From: Bradyrhizobium sp. CB1015
GTDB taxonomy: Bacteria > Pseudomonadota > Alphaproteobacteria > Rhizobiales > Xanthobacteraceae
Length of the DNA: 64,000 nucleotides
Direction: 5' to 3'
Assembly (NCBI RefSeq): GCF_025200925.1
Contig: NZ_CP104174.1
Location: forward strand, 1,612,001-1,676,000
Positions 38,716 through 46,396 of this stretch are shown here, in pieces (position 1 is the first letter of the stretch; the number at the start of each line of letters is the position of its first letter). The notes under the pieces were generated by a model. The model saw only the letters and a list, made by a program, of their open reading frames with translations. It was not told where the DNA came from and did no database searches. A program made the position numbers and the translations under genes.

Positions 38716-40457
38716 TCACAGCCGGAGGCCGTGATCATTGAGCACCCTATCCCTTAGAGCGCCCTTGATCTCGCGGGCAATTTCCTTACGGACCTCGGCA
38801 CCTAATTCTCGCTTGGCATCCTCGACGAGATCAGAATCAGTTCCACTCAAGTCTCTGTCGGCGAGCTGTTGCTCCAGTCTGTTGTCGAACTCTTCGCCCA
38901 TTGCATCAATGAGTTGGTCCTGCATCGCAGCATGGGCGTGCAGGGCGATGCGAGAAACCACATCGTCCCAAGGTTGCCAGTCCGTCGCCAAATAGTCAGC
39001 AAATTCCGCCGCCTCCTTACTCCGCACGGTTATCTCTGCACTGTCAACGTCAGCGTCGGTGACGCCGGAAACTTCAAAGAAGCGCATATTCGGCGCGACG
39101 TGCTGCAGTCCCAGCCGCTCGCGTAGCTTGTTCTGATAAGCAACATAGACCTCGATGGCATCGATGTTTTCGGCTCTGCCGACGGAGCCGAGCGAGTGAG
39201 CCTTCTCGCGCGCGGTCCCTTCCAGAGCATCCACGCGGAACATGACGCGCCCCAGATCGATGAGATCGGGAGGCCGCGCCCTATCGTCATAGACGCCGTT
39301 CTCCACGTCTGCGATGAGACGTGCTGTTTGCATACCGTTCCAAGTCAACGTTCTGCGATCCTCGCAGGTCTGGTTGGCATCGGCGGCCAGTTGAAAATAC
39401 TGCGCACGCAATTGCGGGTTCTTCGCCGCCTCGCGTAGATCATTCGCCACCGACTGCTGGAATTCCTGATTGTCAGAGTTGACGGACTCGAACAGCTTGC
39501 CGAGGAAAAGCGCGTACTCTTCAGCGCCCGGCTCCTCTGCAGAGGTCCGCCAAGCGGCCAGCACCTCCGGATCGCCGTCTTTTGGATTGCCCCTGAGCCA
39601 GTCTGCGACGGCTTCGGTGAGAGTATGGTCCTGTTCATCGAGGATAGTGCACTCACGTGGTTGCCCGGAAGTATGACGGATGGACCGGTATAGTCCGCGG
39701 CATTACGGCTGTATGCAGCTTCGTCAGCACCTGATCCGGCAGCGGATTTCCAGACAGATCTACGTTGGCATCAGCGCCCAACTGCGTCAGTAGGTTCTCG
39801 GGTAGGCTGGTTAGCTGGTTATAGTCAGCTAGGAGGAATTCGAGCCCGGGTGGGAGCGCCTCGGGTAACCTGGTTAGCGGTTGCCACTAACGCGGAGCCT
39901 CTCGAGCGTGGCAGGGAGGACCTCCGGCAGATTCTGCAACTGATTGTGGCTGACATCGAGAAACTGAAGCGCGGGAGGATGGCGTCAGGCAGGTTCGCTA
40001 GCCGGTTGTTGCTCGCGTCGAGATAAGCGAGCACGGCCGGAAGGGTGGGCAAGTTGGTCAGCTGGTTGTGACCGACGTTGAGCGACTCGAGGGTGGCGGG
40101 CAGGGTATGGGGCAGCCTGGTTAGCCGATTGAAGGGAACGTCGATCCGCCTGAGATCGGTCGAAAATCTGGGCAAACTGGTCAGGGACAACGATTCGAGA
40201 TCGAGATGTTGATTGAACTCAGAAAGATTTAATCGCGTTAGGGCTTCTTCTCGATCCTCGAGCGGGCCCACGTCCCGTTCGGCAGCCCAATTTTCAACCG
40301 TCTGGTCTTGGTCATCCTCCGCATGAGCTGAATCTGCCACGTCATAGCCTGTCAGCACTCCGTCCCACTGCGCCCCGGCCTCGTTTTCCTGCCCCTCTTG
40401 TTCGTTCGAAGAGATCCCATCGCCGCGCAGAATCGGTCCTGCCTCAAAAGGATCCAT
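38716..40457 (-). pseudogene. nopM: NopM/IpaH-type E3 ubiquitin ligase effector (LRR + NEL), frameshifted
   Basis: ATG 40457 begins a 90-residue secretion-type N-terminus, then LxxLP leucine-rich repeats: FNRLTRLPHTLPATLESLNV, GHNQLTNLPTLPAVLAYLDA, SNNRLANLPDAILP. After frameshifts near 39970 and 39876 the repeats continue (LQFLDVSHNQLQNLPEVLPA, FLLADYNQLTSLPENLLTQL). A third shift near 39655 leads to an uninterrupted NEL domain containing the catalytic cysteine motif DANQTCEDRRTLTWNGMQTA. In intact relatives the protein is injected into plant cells by the type III system and ubiquitinates host proteins. The total of about 580 residues fits NopM. Three frameshifts make it inactive unless sequencing errors are involved; the NEL half alone (ending at 38716) is complete. 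Confidence 0.85.
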
Positions 40458-40518
40458 TCCATACTCCCTTGCCAGGACTGAGTAGACTCAGTCCACTACG
40501 ATACGTTGTAACCTCTGA

Positions 40519-40546
40519 AGCACTTACCTGTCTGTAAGCTGACGAC
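40519..40546 (-). promoter_or_regulatory. tts box-like element upstream of the effector
   Basis: On the minus strand GTCGTCAGCTTACAGACAGG, then TAAG, lies about 62-88 bases before the ATG. The GTCAGCTT half matches the tts-box consensus bound by TtsI; the second half (normally TCGAAAGCT) is poorly conserved. Distance and orientation are as expected for rhizobial type III effector genes. Confidence 0.5.
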
Positions 40547-40595
40547 GAAGCTGTCGCCAGGTGGCGACTATCGGAGTAAGCATCCGGTGAGGCTT

Positions 40596-41880
40596 TCAAT
40601 TACCCACATCTTCGGGGTGCCCCGATAGCGATGCCGACGGCGACATCTTGCAACTTGGTCCTCGCCAAACGACGATGTTTCCTGGAGGAGGATCACGTGT
40701 GCGGGCGAGATAGCCGCCGAGCACGGCGATCTGCAAAAGGTAAGTTGCGAGCGTTCGGCGAAGGATGCGCGGTTTGGAACGCGCCGCATCGATGCGGTCG
40801 AGTGCTTCAATGTCCGCCGGGCATAGGACAGTCTCGGGTCTCGCATCCGGTTGAGCGCGGGCGGACATAGTGATCCAAAAAATGCGCCAGCTGACAACGG
40901 TAGCGAGAGCGAGAAGCGTTACCAGCCGCTCGGCCGTCTGCAATCTCGCGTCCTCAGCGCGGCAACCAAGATTTCATGATCTTGTGGAACACCTCGACCT
41001 TGCAGCGCGAGGCGTACCAGTCGAGCTTCTCGACGGCGGCTGCTAAGTCGTCGACAGGCAAATTGGTTACGAGCTTCCAGTCGATCGGGTCACGATTCGA
41101 CGGTGGGTCGACCACCAAGGCATGAATATAGACGAGCGTTTGCGGCGGTTAGCGCTTTTGCTTGCTGATTGGCGGCAATGTTTTCCCCGAGGCGAATTTG
41201 ATCTGCAAGAAAGCAGTTTCGCCATCTTCACCGCCAATTCGCGACCCGGTGGCGGCCGGACCAAGGGACCGCGGCAAGTTGAGCGAACACGCGATGGGCC
41301 GCATTCGTCGGCGAGGCCTCCGACGCTGGTTCAGCCAGCCGATTGGCCTGAACGCGCACAAGAAACCGCGCCCGAGATCCTGCGCCAGGGAAAAGAGTTC
41401 GTAGATATCGCTTTCGCGATCGCCAATGTGCACACAGCGCTCGGGCGAGCCCAGAAGCGCGATGGACTGACGCAAATTCTCGAGCCAGCGATAACTTTCC
41501 TTGTCTCGATCGGCACGCGCGTTTGGTTCACGAGCCGCCTGAGCGCAGCTGTTGCTTTGAACTTGCTGCGGGTCCAAAACTTTACCGCGGACAGGCCGAG
41601 TCGAGTTCCGCTGGTGGTGACGACCAGACTCGAATGCGTCAACACGCCGCACAAGGTGTGGGTGGTGGGTTGTCCGGCCTTATAGCGCCCAGCATTGATG
41701 GTCTTTGTGTAGCCGATGTTGCCGGGCGACTGTAGATGAACTCGGTCGTATCCTGCAGGATCAGGACAGGCCCTTCGCGGGCTTTGAACGCGCTGCAGTC
41801 GCAGCGAAATGTCCCGCCATCACGCCGTGTTCGGTGACGCGCGGATTGTCGAAAAATCTATAGAGTGCTGCGTCCTGATG
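40596..41880 (-). pseudogene. IS4-family transposase, frameshifted
   Basis: Segments in shifted frames give LQTAERLVTLLALATVVSWR with FWITMSARAQPDARPETVLC (C-terminal helices), DPIDWKLVTNLPV and YASRCKVEVFHKIMKSWLP (the YREK-like catalytic Glu region), and ESYRWLENLRQSIALLGSPE, RCVHIGDRESDIYELFSLAQ (the second Asp). The N-terminal part around 41700-41880 includes residues resembling LILQDTTEF. At least three frameshifts are present. No ends were found. Confidence 0.75.
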
Positions 41881-42034
41881 CTATCCTGAGGCCGGACATC
41901 GGTCGGCTGCCTTCAGCCGATACGGGCATTCAGTCTCAGGGCTTGCAGGACTCCATCATTGCGGGCTCAACGCGGCCCTCCCAGGGATGAGGCCACGGCA
42001 AGAAGTCCACGGGACTGTGAGCGGCGAGGCTGAG

Positions 42035-42211
42035 ATGCATCAGAACATCACGGTCACCGTCGAGCCGTCCGCATACCTCCAAGCCGTTGTGGCTCGGGCC
42101 GAAGCGGCTTCACGCGTTCAACTCAACGGCCAGCTCGGCACGGGAATGCAGGGACTTGGCGACAATTCGGTTAAGTCCACACAAGGGCCGCCCACAGGAT
42201 CACAAGAATGA
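42035..42211 (+). CDS. Small phage-like hypothetical protein
   Basis: ATG 42035 starts MHQNITVTVEPSAYLQAVVA, RAEAASRVQLNGQLGTGMQG. The stop overlaps the next gene's start by ATGA, so it belongs to a tight operon. An upstream ATG at 41987 is less likely. The family is not known to me. The operon structure and the following gene suggest phage structural debris. Confidence 0.4.
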   Translation: MHQNITVTVEPSAYLQAVVARAEAASRVQLNGQLGTGMQGLGDNSVKSTQGPPTGSQE

Positions 42212-42617
42212 CGATGCTATTCCCACAAACGTGGCGCGCAGGCCTCCAGCGTGTCAGCGCAGCCATTGACGACAATATGGGCGAACCCGTTCTGGTTATG
42301 CTGGGAGGCCTAACTTTCCCGGAGAGCCTCAGCCTGACAGAGCTGCGAGGGTTATCGCAGTATTCATTGCGAAGCCCGAGACTGTGGTGATGGGCGATAA
42401 AAAGGTGCATTCGCGCGGCCATTCGCTGAGCCCGCTCATAACCACAAGCGTCCCCATCTTCACTTTCGATCACAAGGCGCTGCCGTGGCCGTTGCTGCAA
42501 AGCTATCGCATCACGCTCATTCGCACCGGTGAAGCCTTCGAGGTAACAGACATCAAGTCTGACAGCGTTGCGCGTATCGAAGTCAAGGTCGTTCGGCTCG
42601 GCAGGAGCGTAGAGTGA
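42208..42617 (+). pseudogene. Phage structural-type protein, frameshifted
   Basis: The first frame gives MLFPQTWRAGLQRVSAAIDD, NMGEPVLVM, then after one shift near 42310 comes RPNFPGEPQPDRAARVIAVF, IAKPETVVMGDKKVHSRGHS, and the C-terminus YRITLIRTGEAFEVTDIKSD, SVARIEVKVVRLGRSVE. The reading across the shift looks like one protein of about 135 residues, of head-tail joining type. The stop overlaps the next start (GTGA). Confidence 0.45.
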
Positions 42618-42745
42618 GCAGTGTAGTCAAACTGCAATTCGCGCCTCGCACTGCGGCCGTCGAGACTGACACTCCCGATGTCCTCGCGCATGCACTCGCG
42701 AAGTTGAGGAAATGTGGCAATCAACGTCCTGCGCTTGACGGATGA
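42614..42745 (+). CDS. Small phage-like protein (43 aa)
   Basis: GTG 42614 overlaps the previous stop. The protein reads VSSVVKLQFAPRTAAVETDT, PDVLAHALAKLRKCGNQRPA, LDG. It is likely truncated by a frameshift near its end. Function unknown; third member of the overlapping operon. Confidence 0.4.
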   Translation: MSSVVKLQFAPRTAAVETDTPDVLAHALAKLRKCGNQRPALDG

Positions 42746-43283
42746 GCTGCCCGAAGTCGGGTTGCCATTCCTGGCTTGGCGGCTGACGCAGGACATTCCG
42801 GCTCGCGCCATTAGGGGGCGTGATGAAATGCTGCGGCGAGCCGATGCTTGAGCGAGCGCTCGGCCTTCACAGATTGTGGCAACTGAAGCAGAGATACGGT
42901 GAGATCAGCGCACCGTTCGCGCCGCTCTGATCGTTCTCCGAGACTGACAGGCTGAGCGCCGCGCAGTCTTGGCATCCAGGCTGAGGGTCGCAACGTCGTT
43001 AGTTTTGTAAGGAATGTCAGCTTACAAAATGCGAGAAAAATCAGTGTTATATTGGATTGGTGTTGGCAGAAAAGGTTTCAGAACCCCTTTTGGAGGCGCC
43101 CAAAGCGCCGAACGTTCGAATGGCGCTGTTTTTGTGTCCGGATTTCCGTTCGACGTTCCGCATGGCGGGAGGGCAGCGATATAAGGCTTAGCTCGCCTGT
43201 CCTCTACAGGTTCTGAACCTCCCGCCGCCACGGAGGCTTCATCCAGTGTCTGCGGCGTTTCAGAAGCCTGTAGGGGAATAAAA
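42746..43283. other. Non-coding stretch before the small-protein operon
   Basis: No convincing gene was found. An inverted repeat around TTTTGTAAGGAATGTCAGCTTACAAAA (about 43003-43029, arms TTTTGTAAG/CTTACAAAA) could be an operator or hairpin. The 200 bases before ATG 43284 should contain the promoter of the next operon. Confidence 0.4.
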
Positions 43284-43454
43284 ATGGAAGCCATCCGCAA
43301 CGTCTCGAATTCGAAGATCGTCTCCGACACCGCAAGCGATGCCGCTATCGTCACGCGCATCAGCCTTGATCGCGGCCCGGTAAGTGGCGCTTGGTACGAA
43401 AGTCGCTCTCGCCTGATGCGCAAACCGAACGGCAAGCTCTATTTGGTCGAATAG
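43284..43454 (+). CDS. Small hypothetical protein (56 aa), operon gene 1
   Basis: ATG 43284 follows TAGGGGAATAAAA. The sequence MEAIRNVSNSKIVSDTASDA, AIVTRISLDRGPVSGAWYES, RSRLMRKPNGKLYLVE is polar and compact, with no membrane segment. The next gene starts directly on the base after the stop. The pair ends in a strong terminator, so this is a genuine two-gene unit. No known family. Its place next to an excisionase-like gene and a relaxase suggests a role in a mobilizable element. Confidence 0.55.
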   Translation: MEAIRNVSNSKIVSDTASDAAIVTRISLDRGPVSGAWYESRSRLMRKPNGKLYLVE

Positions 43455-43595
43455 ATGGAGCCTGGAGGGCGTGAAGTCGTAACGCCGATCAGCCGTAAGC
43501 GTGCAATAGATCGGCTGAGCGCCGATCCGGCCCGTCGTCGTGGTGCGGCTGCCGCTGATCGTAAGCGGGCCGAACGGCTTTTGTCTGCGGCCTGA
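43455..43595 (+). CDS. Small basic protein (46 aa), operon gene 2
   Basis: ATG 43455 abuts the stop of gene 1 (TAGATG). The protein is very basic and helical: MEPGGREVVTPISRKRAIDR, LSADPARRRGAAAADRKRAE, RLLSAA. It could bind DNA or RNA, but this is only inferred from charge. A terminator begins 13 bases after the stop. Confidence 0.5.
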   Translation: MEPGGREVVTPISRKRAIDRLSADPARRRGAAAADRKRAERLLSAA

Positions 43596-43607
43596 ACGTC
43601 TACGGCA

Positions 43608-43633
43608 AGCGGCCCACACGGGCCGCTTTTCAT
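43608..43633 (+). terminator. Rho-independent terminator
   Basis: AAGCGGCCC and GGGCCGCTT form a perfect 9-bp stem with a 4-base loop (ACAC), followed by TTCATTTG. Placed right after the two-gene small-protein operon. Confidence 0.8.
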
Positions 43634-43695
43634 TTGTAGATTTTTCCGCGCGGGTCCTTGTCAGCTTTTGGAAAGCTAGCCCGAATACTCAGCCA

Positions 43696-44051
43696 TTGAG
43701 CTTAGCGGCGCTTGGCAGGGACAGCGCCTCCCCGGTGTACGCGAGGGGGCTAGAGCGCCGAGTCACGTCACCGCTAATCTCAATCGCAGCGCGGGCGCGG
43801 TAGGGACAACGCCCGATTCTTATCCTGACCTGGCGCCGAGCCGCGCCCGCGTTGCTTCCGGTCACTGAGACTGATCGCCCAAGCGCCTGGCAGCAACCGG
43901 TTCTGGTAGTTGCGCCATGGGCCTTCCGGACGATACTTTCCGCCGTCAGCTTCTGCCGCTTGAGGCTGGCCATGCTGAAGTTGGCGGGGCGTGCTAGGGA
44001 CAGCGCTCTACCTCCAACGCTTCGGGGCGCCGTCACGTTGCCGCTAACTTC
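43696..44051 (-). repeat. Three-hairpin repeat element, copy 2 (inverted)
   Basis: Hairpin C (43696-43783, arms TTGAGCTTAGCGG/CCGCTAATCTCAA), hairpin C2 (43790-43851, arms CGCGGGCGCGG/CCGCGCCCGCG), a linker of about 125 bases, and hairpin D (43977-44051, arms GAAGTTGGCGG/CCGCTAACTTC). Read on the minus strand, the order, spacing and linker sequence match the 8.5-kb copy (linker shared words include CAGCCTCAAGC and GCGCAAC). Stem sequences differ but pairing is retained, including one G-T pair in D. Confidence 0.75.
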
Positions 44052-44065
44052 TACCATAGGTCCAA

Positions 44066-44383
44066 ATGGACGGTGATCATCAGCGTGACAAACCTTCGCC
44101 CGCAGAGCTGAGACGTTCGGAGCGGATACTACGAGCCGATCAGATCGCACCTCGGGGCCTCACTAAGGCCAGTGCGGCAGCCTATTGTGGCTGCTCCAAG
44201 GACGCGTTCAACACGTGGGTTAAGAAGGGCTTGGTGCCGGAGGCTATCCCCGGCACTCAGCGTTGGGATCGCAAGGCGATTGACTGGTATCTGGACCGGG
44301 CTTCCGGTCTGCCTACCGGGGAGGCCGCATCGAGCGATCCCCTCGCAGAATGGCTGGTTTCAGAACGGAAGGCTGGCAGATAG
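44066..44383 (+). CDS. Excisionase/AlpA-like HTH DNA-binding protein
   Basis: The 105-residue protein has a MerR/excisionase-type winged helix in the middle: GLTKASAAAYCGCSKDAFNT, WVKKGLVPEAIPGTQRWDRK, AIDWYLDRASGL. Such proteins act as directionality factors or regulators of integrative elements. ATG 44066 lies 15 bases after hairpin D of the repeat, so the repeat forms part of its leader or promoter. Upstream of a relaxase operon on the opposite strand, it supports a mobilizable element here. No integrase gene was found close by. Confidence 0.6.
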   Translation: MDGDHQRDKPSPAELRRSERILRADQIAPRGLTKASAAAYCGCSKDAFNTWVKKGLVPEAIPGTQRWDRKAIDWYLDRASGLPTGEAASSDPLAEWLVSERKAGR

Positions 44384-44759
44384 GATTGTGCGGTGCGCGT
44401 GCATGCTGATGCCGACACCAAACCGCCCTTCGAGGGCGGCGCTATTTCTCGCTCAGGTACTCTTGACCTTGGCCACCGAAGGCCCCACAGCGCGAACTGC
44501 GCCTGCTAGTTGTTGGCCGGTCACCTTTGCCGCGACTGATCAGAGCGGGACGGCAAAGCCGCTGATGGCATCTAGGCGCGATGCCGTGAATCCGAAGTAG
44601 CCAGGGTCGCAGCCGTTCCGAGGATTAGATTACAATCCGAGTTCAACCTTAACGCTACGTTGCTACAGCGCGGCCGCAAGGATTCACACAGGTGCGGCAG
44701 CGCTATTTAAATTGCTTTGACTGACGTTTTGGTGGCGGGGAGGAACTCGCCCTCCGTGC
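44384..44759. other. Intergenic stretch between HTH gene and relaxase
   Basis: Convergent 3' ends of the HTH and relaxase genes. No gene with a recognisable product; a short in-frame CDS-like piece near 44400-44600 has no support. No strong terminator was seen. Confidence 0.4.
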
Positions 44760-45857
44760 CTAAGTTCTATGATTCCCCCGTTCGCCTCTGATCGGCTCAT
44801 CGCCTCGTGTTTTGTCACGCCCCTCTGCATGAACGTCCTGTTTAACGTCTCGCCGCCGGCTACTGGCCAGCTCCGAAAGCTCGTTCTTCAGCGCATGCCG
44901 GCGAGTTTCGATACCTGGCATGTCGTCAACGAATTGCCGAACTTGGCGAGCTAACTCAACATCTGCAGGCACTCCAGATCGCTGGAGCTCGGCTGCATAG
45001 TCAAGATAACGCCGCCGGATTGCGTCCTGACGTGACTTGATCTGTTCGTCCCAAGGATGTTTGGCAGTCTTGCTACTCCTCACCTCCGAAAGCACCTCCT
45101 TCCGGGCGAGCTGATCGACATCAGGTGTGATCTTTCGCTTGCGCATGGCGAGGACTGCCCCGCGGTCGCCCTTTCGAACTCGCCCGCGGGTTCGCCGCGG
45201 CGTTGCCTCCGCCGAGATCCCGCGCAGCCGGAGTTCGCCAGCAAACCGTTCCCGCCACGCCTGCAGATCCGCCTTGCGCGGGTTGAGGCGCTTGCCGTCG
45301 TGGCCGAGGGACCGAACCGTCAAGTGCACGTGGGGATGCTTGTCGTCGAGATGCTGGACAAAGACGTAGTCGTGATTACAGCCGAACGTCTGGATGGCAA
45401 ATGCCCGAGCGGAATCCTTGACAGCGACAGCATCGGTGCCAGCCGGCATCGACAGAATGATGTTGATCGAAAGCGATCCATCACGGCGGCGCTTGCCGTC
45501 GAGACTGGCATCATCTTCCCAGCGTTGCTGCAGATCTTTCAATCCGGAACGACCCGCTAGCGTCGCGCCCTGCTCTGTTTCCGCATCGAGCTCGCCGTTT
45601 CGCGTGATGTAGGCGAGGTGCGACTTCAGATGCGCCACGCTCTTTGTCCGCCCGGTGATCTTCACCATCACCTCTGGTGCTCGACGCACGATGCGCTCGA
45701 GCTTCGCACGCATCGCCGGCGTAAGGCGGCCCGGAGCCGCCTGATCGGGGATATCCCACTCGGCCCGCCCTGGGCGCCGATTGGGCGTTTCCCAGACGTA
45801 CGAGATCGGCGGAAGTTCGAAGGCCAAGTCGTTCGGCCGCGGCGGACGCCGGCTCAT
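44760..45857 (-). CDS. mobA: Relaxase/mobilization nuclease (MOBP-like)
   Basis: The 365-residue product carries a relaxase domain: RTKSVAHLKSHLAYITRNGE near residue 70, LSINIILSMPAGTDAVAVKD, and the metal-binding three-histidine motif in VQHLDDKHPHVHLTVRSLGH. A charged C-terminal tail follows. The enzyme would nick oriT and lead the DNA into a recipient through a type IV secretion system supplied by another element. ATG 45857 is chosen since it overlaps the mobC stop by ATGA; a longer frame to 45872 would overlap mobC further. The frame is intact. Confidence 0.8.
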   Translation of the reverse strand: MSRRPPRPNDLAFELPPISYVWETPNRRPGRAEWDIPDQAAPGRLTPAMRAKLERIVRRAPEVMVKITGRTKSVAHLKSHLAYITRNGELDAETEQGATLAGRSGLKDLQQRWEDDASLDGKRRRDGSLSINIILSMPAGTDAVAVKDSARAFAIQTFGCNHDYVFVQHLDDKHPHVHLTVRSLGHDGKRLNPRKADLQAWRERFAGELRLRGISAEATPRRTRGRVRKGDRGAVLAMRKRKITPDVDQLARKEVLSEVRSSKTAKHPWDEQIKSRQDAIRRRYLDYAAELQRSGVPADVELARQVRQFVDDMPGIETRRHALKNELSELASSRRRDVKQDVHAEGRDKTRGDEPIRGERGNHRT

Positions 45858-46207
45858 GGCCTTCCATCCCAATAATCCGCGTTGCCATGCAGCGCACTAC
45901 GCAATTGCGCGAGCTCTCTTTCGATGACCAATTTGGCCTCTCGAATCGCGGATAGATCCGGCTCAACCGCCCTGCCCTGCAGCACACTGCTGTTTGCGGC
46001 CCGCGCGATCTGGTTGATGTTGCCGCCGATCCGGTTGAGCTCGCGAACGATCGCGCGAAGCTCGCCATGCTCGTTCGGGGAATGCTGTACGGGCGACCCC
46101 AATCGCGAGCGCACCAGGGCAACAATCCAGCCGGTTCGCGTCATGCCACGCTGACGGGAGACTTCCGCGAGCTGCCGCATCTCGCTCTCGCGAAACCGCA
46201 CCGTCAC
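45854..46207 (-). CDS. mobC: MobC-like mobilization accessory protein
   Basis: This protein of about 117 residues starts at GTG 46207. The N-terminus VTVRFRESEMRQLAEVSRQR, GMTRTGWIVALVRSRLGSPV is a ribbon-helix-helix DNA-binding fold. The C-terminus contains ELRAIVRELNRIGGNINQIA, the conserved MobC signature, then a helix (IREAKLVIERELAQLRSALH). MobC binds oriT beside the nick and helps the relaxase open the DNA. It is translationally coupled to the relaxase. An in-frame start further up is blocked by a stop, although related proteins often have a slightly longer N-terminus. Confidence 0.8.
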   Translation of the reverse strand: MTVRFRESEMRQLAEVSRQRGMTRTGWIVALVRSRLGSPVQHSPNEHGELRAIVRELNRIGGNINQIARAANSSVLQGRAVEPDLSAIREAKLVIERELAQLRSALHGNADYWDGRP

Positions 46208-46284
46208 CTTTTCCGGCCGTCCAGGGCCAGGCGGACTCGCACAATGTTTTTCTGCGGGGGCCGTTCGAGTACTGCGAGATATAA

Positions 46285-46328
46285 TTCACACCATGTGACA
46301 CCATCATGACAAACCTAGGTACCTAGGT
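46285..46328. promoter_or_regulatory. Candidate oriT/promoter with palindromes upstream of mobC
   Basis: TCACACCATGTGA (arms TCACA/TGTGA) and, 14 bases on, the perfect 16-bp palindrome ACCTAGGTACCTAGGT (46313-46328), itself two copies of ACCTAGGT. Both lie in the 190-base gap between mobC and the next gene, where oriT and autoregulatory operators usually lie. No nic site was identified. Confidence 0.4.
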
Positions 46329-46366
46329 AGCTCTGGACAGGCAGGCTGCTACTCCCGTAGGTTGAG

Positions 46367-46382
46367 GCTCCGGAATCGGAGC
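46367..46382. promoter_or_regulatory. Short inverted repeat before the phosphatase pseudogene
   Basis: GCTCCG and CGGAGC pair around GAAT, 15 bases before ATG 46397. It may be an operator for the adjacent GntR-type regulator, or a leader hairpin. Confidence 0.35.
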
Positions 46383-46396
46383 TGGAAGGTGGCCGA

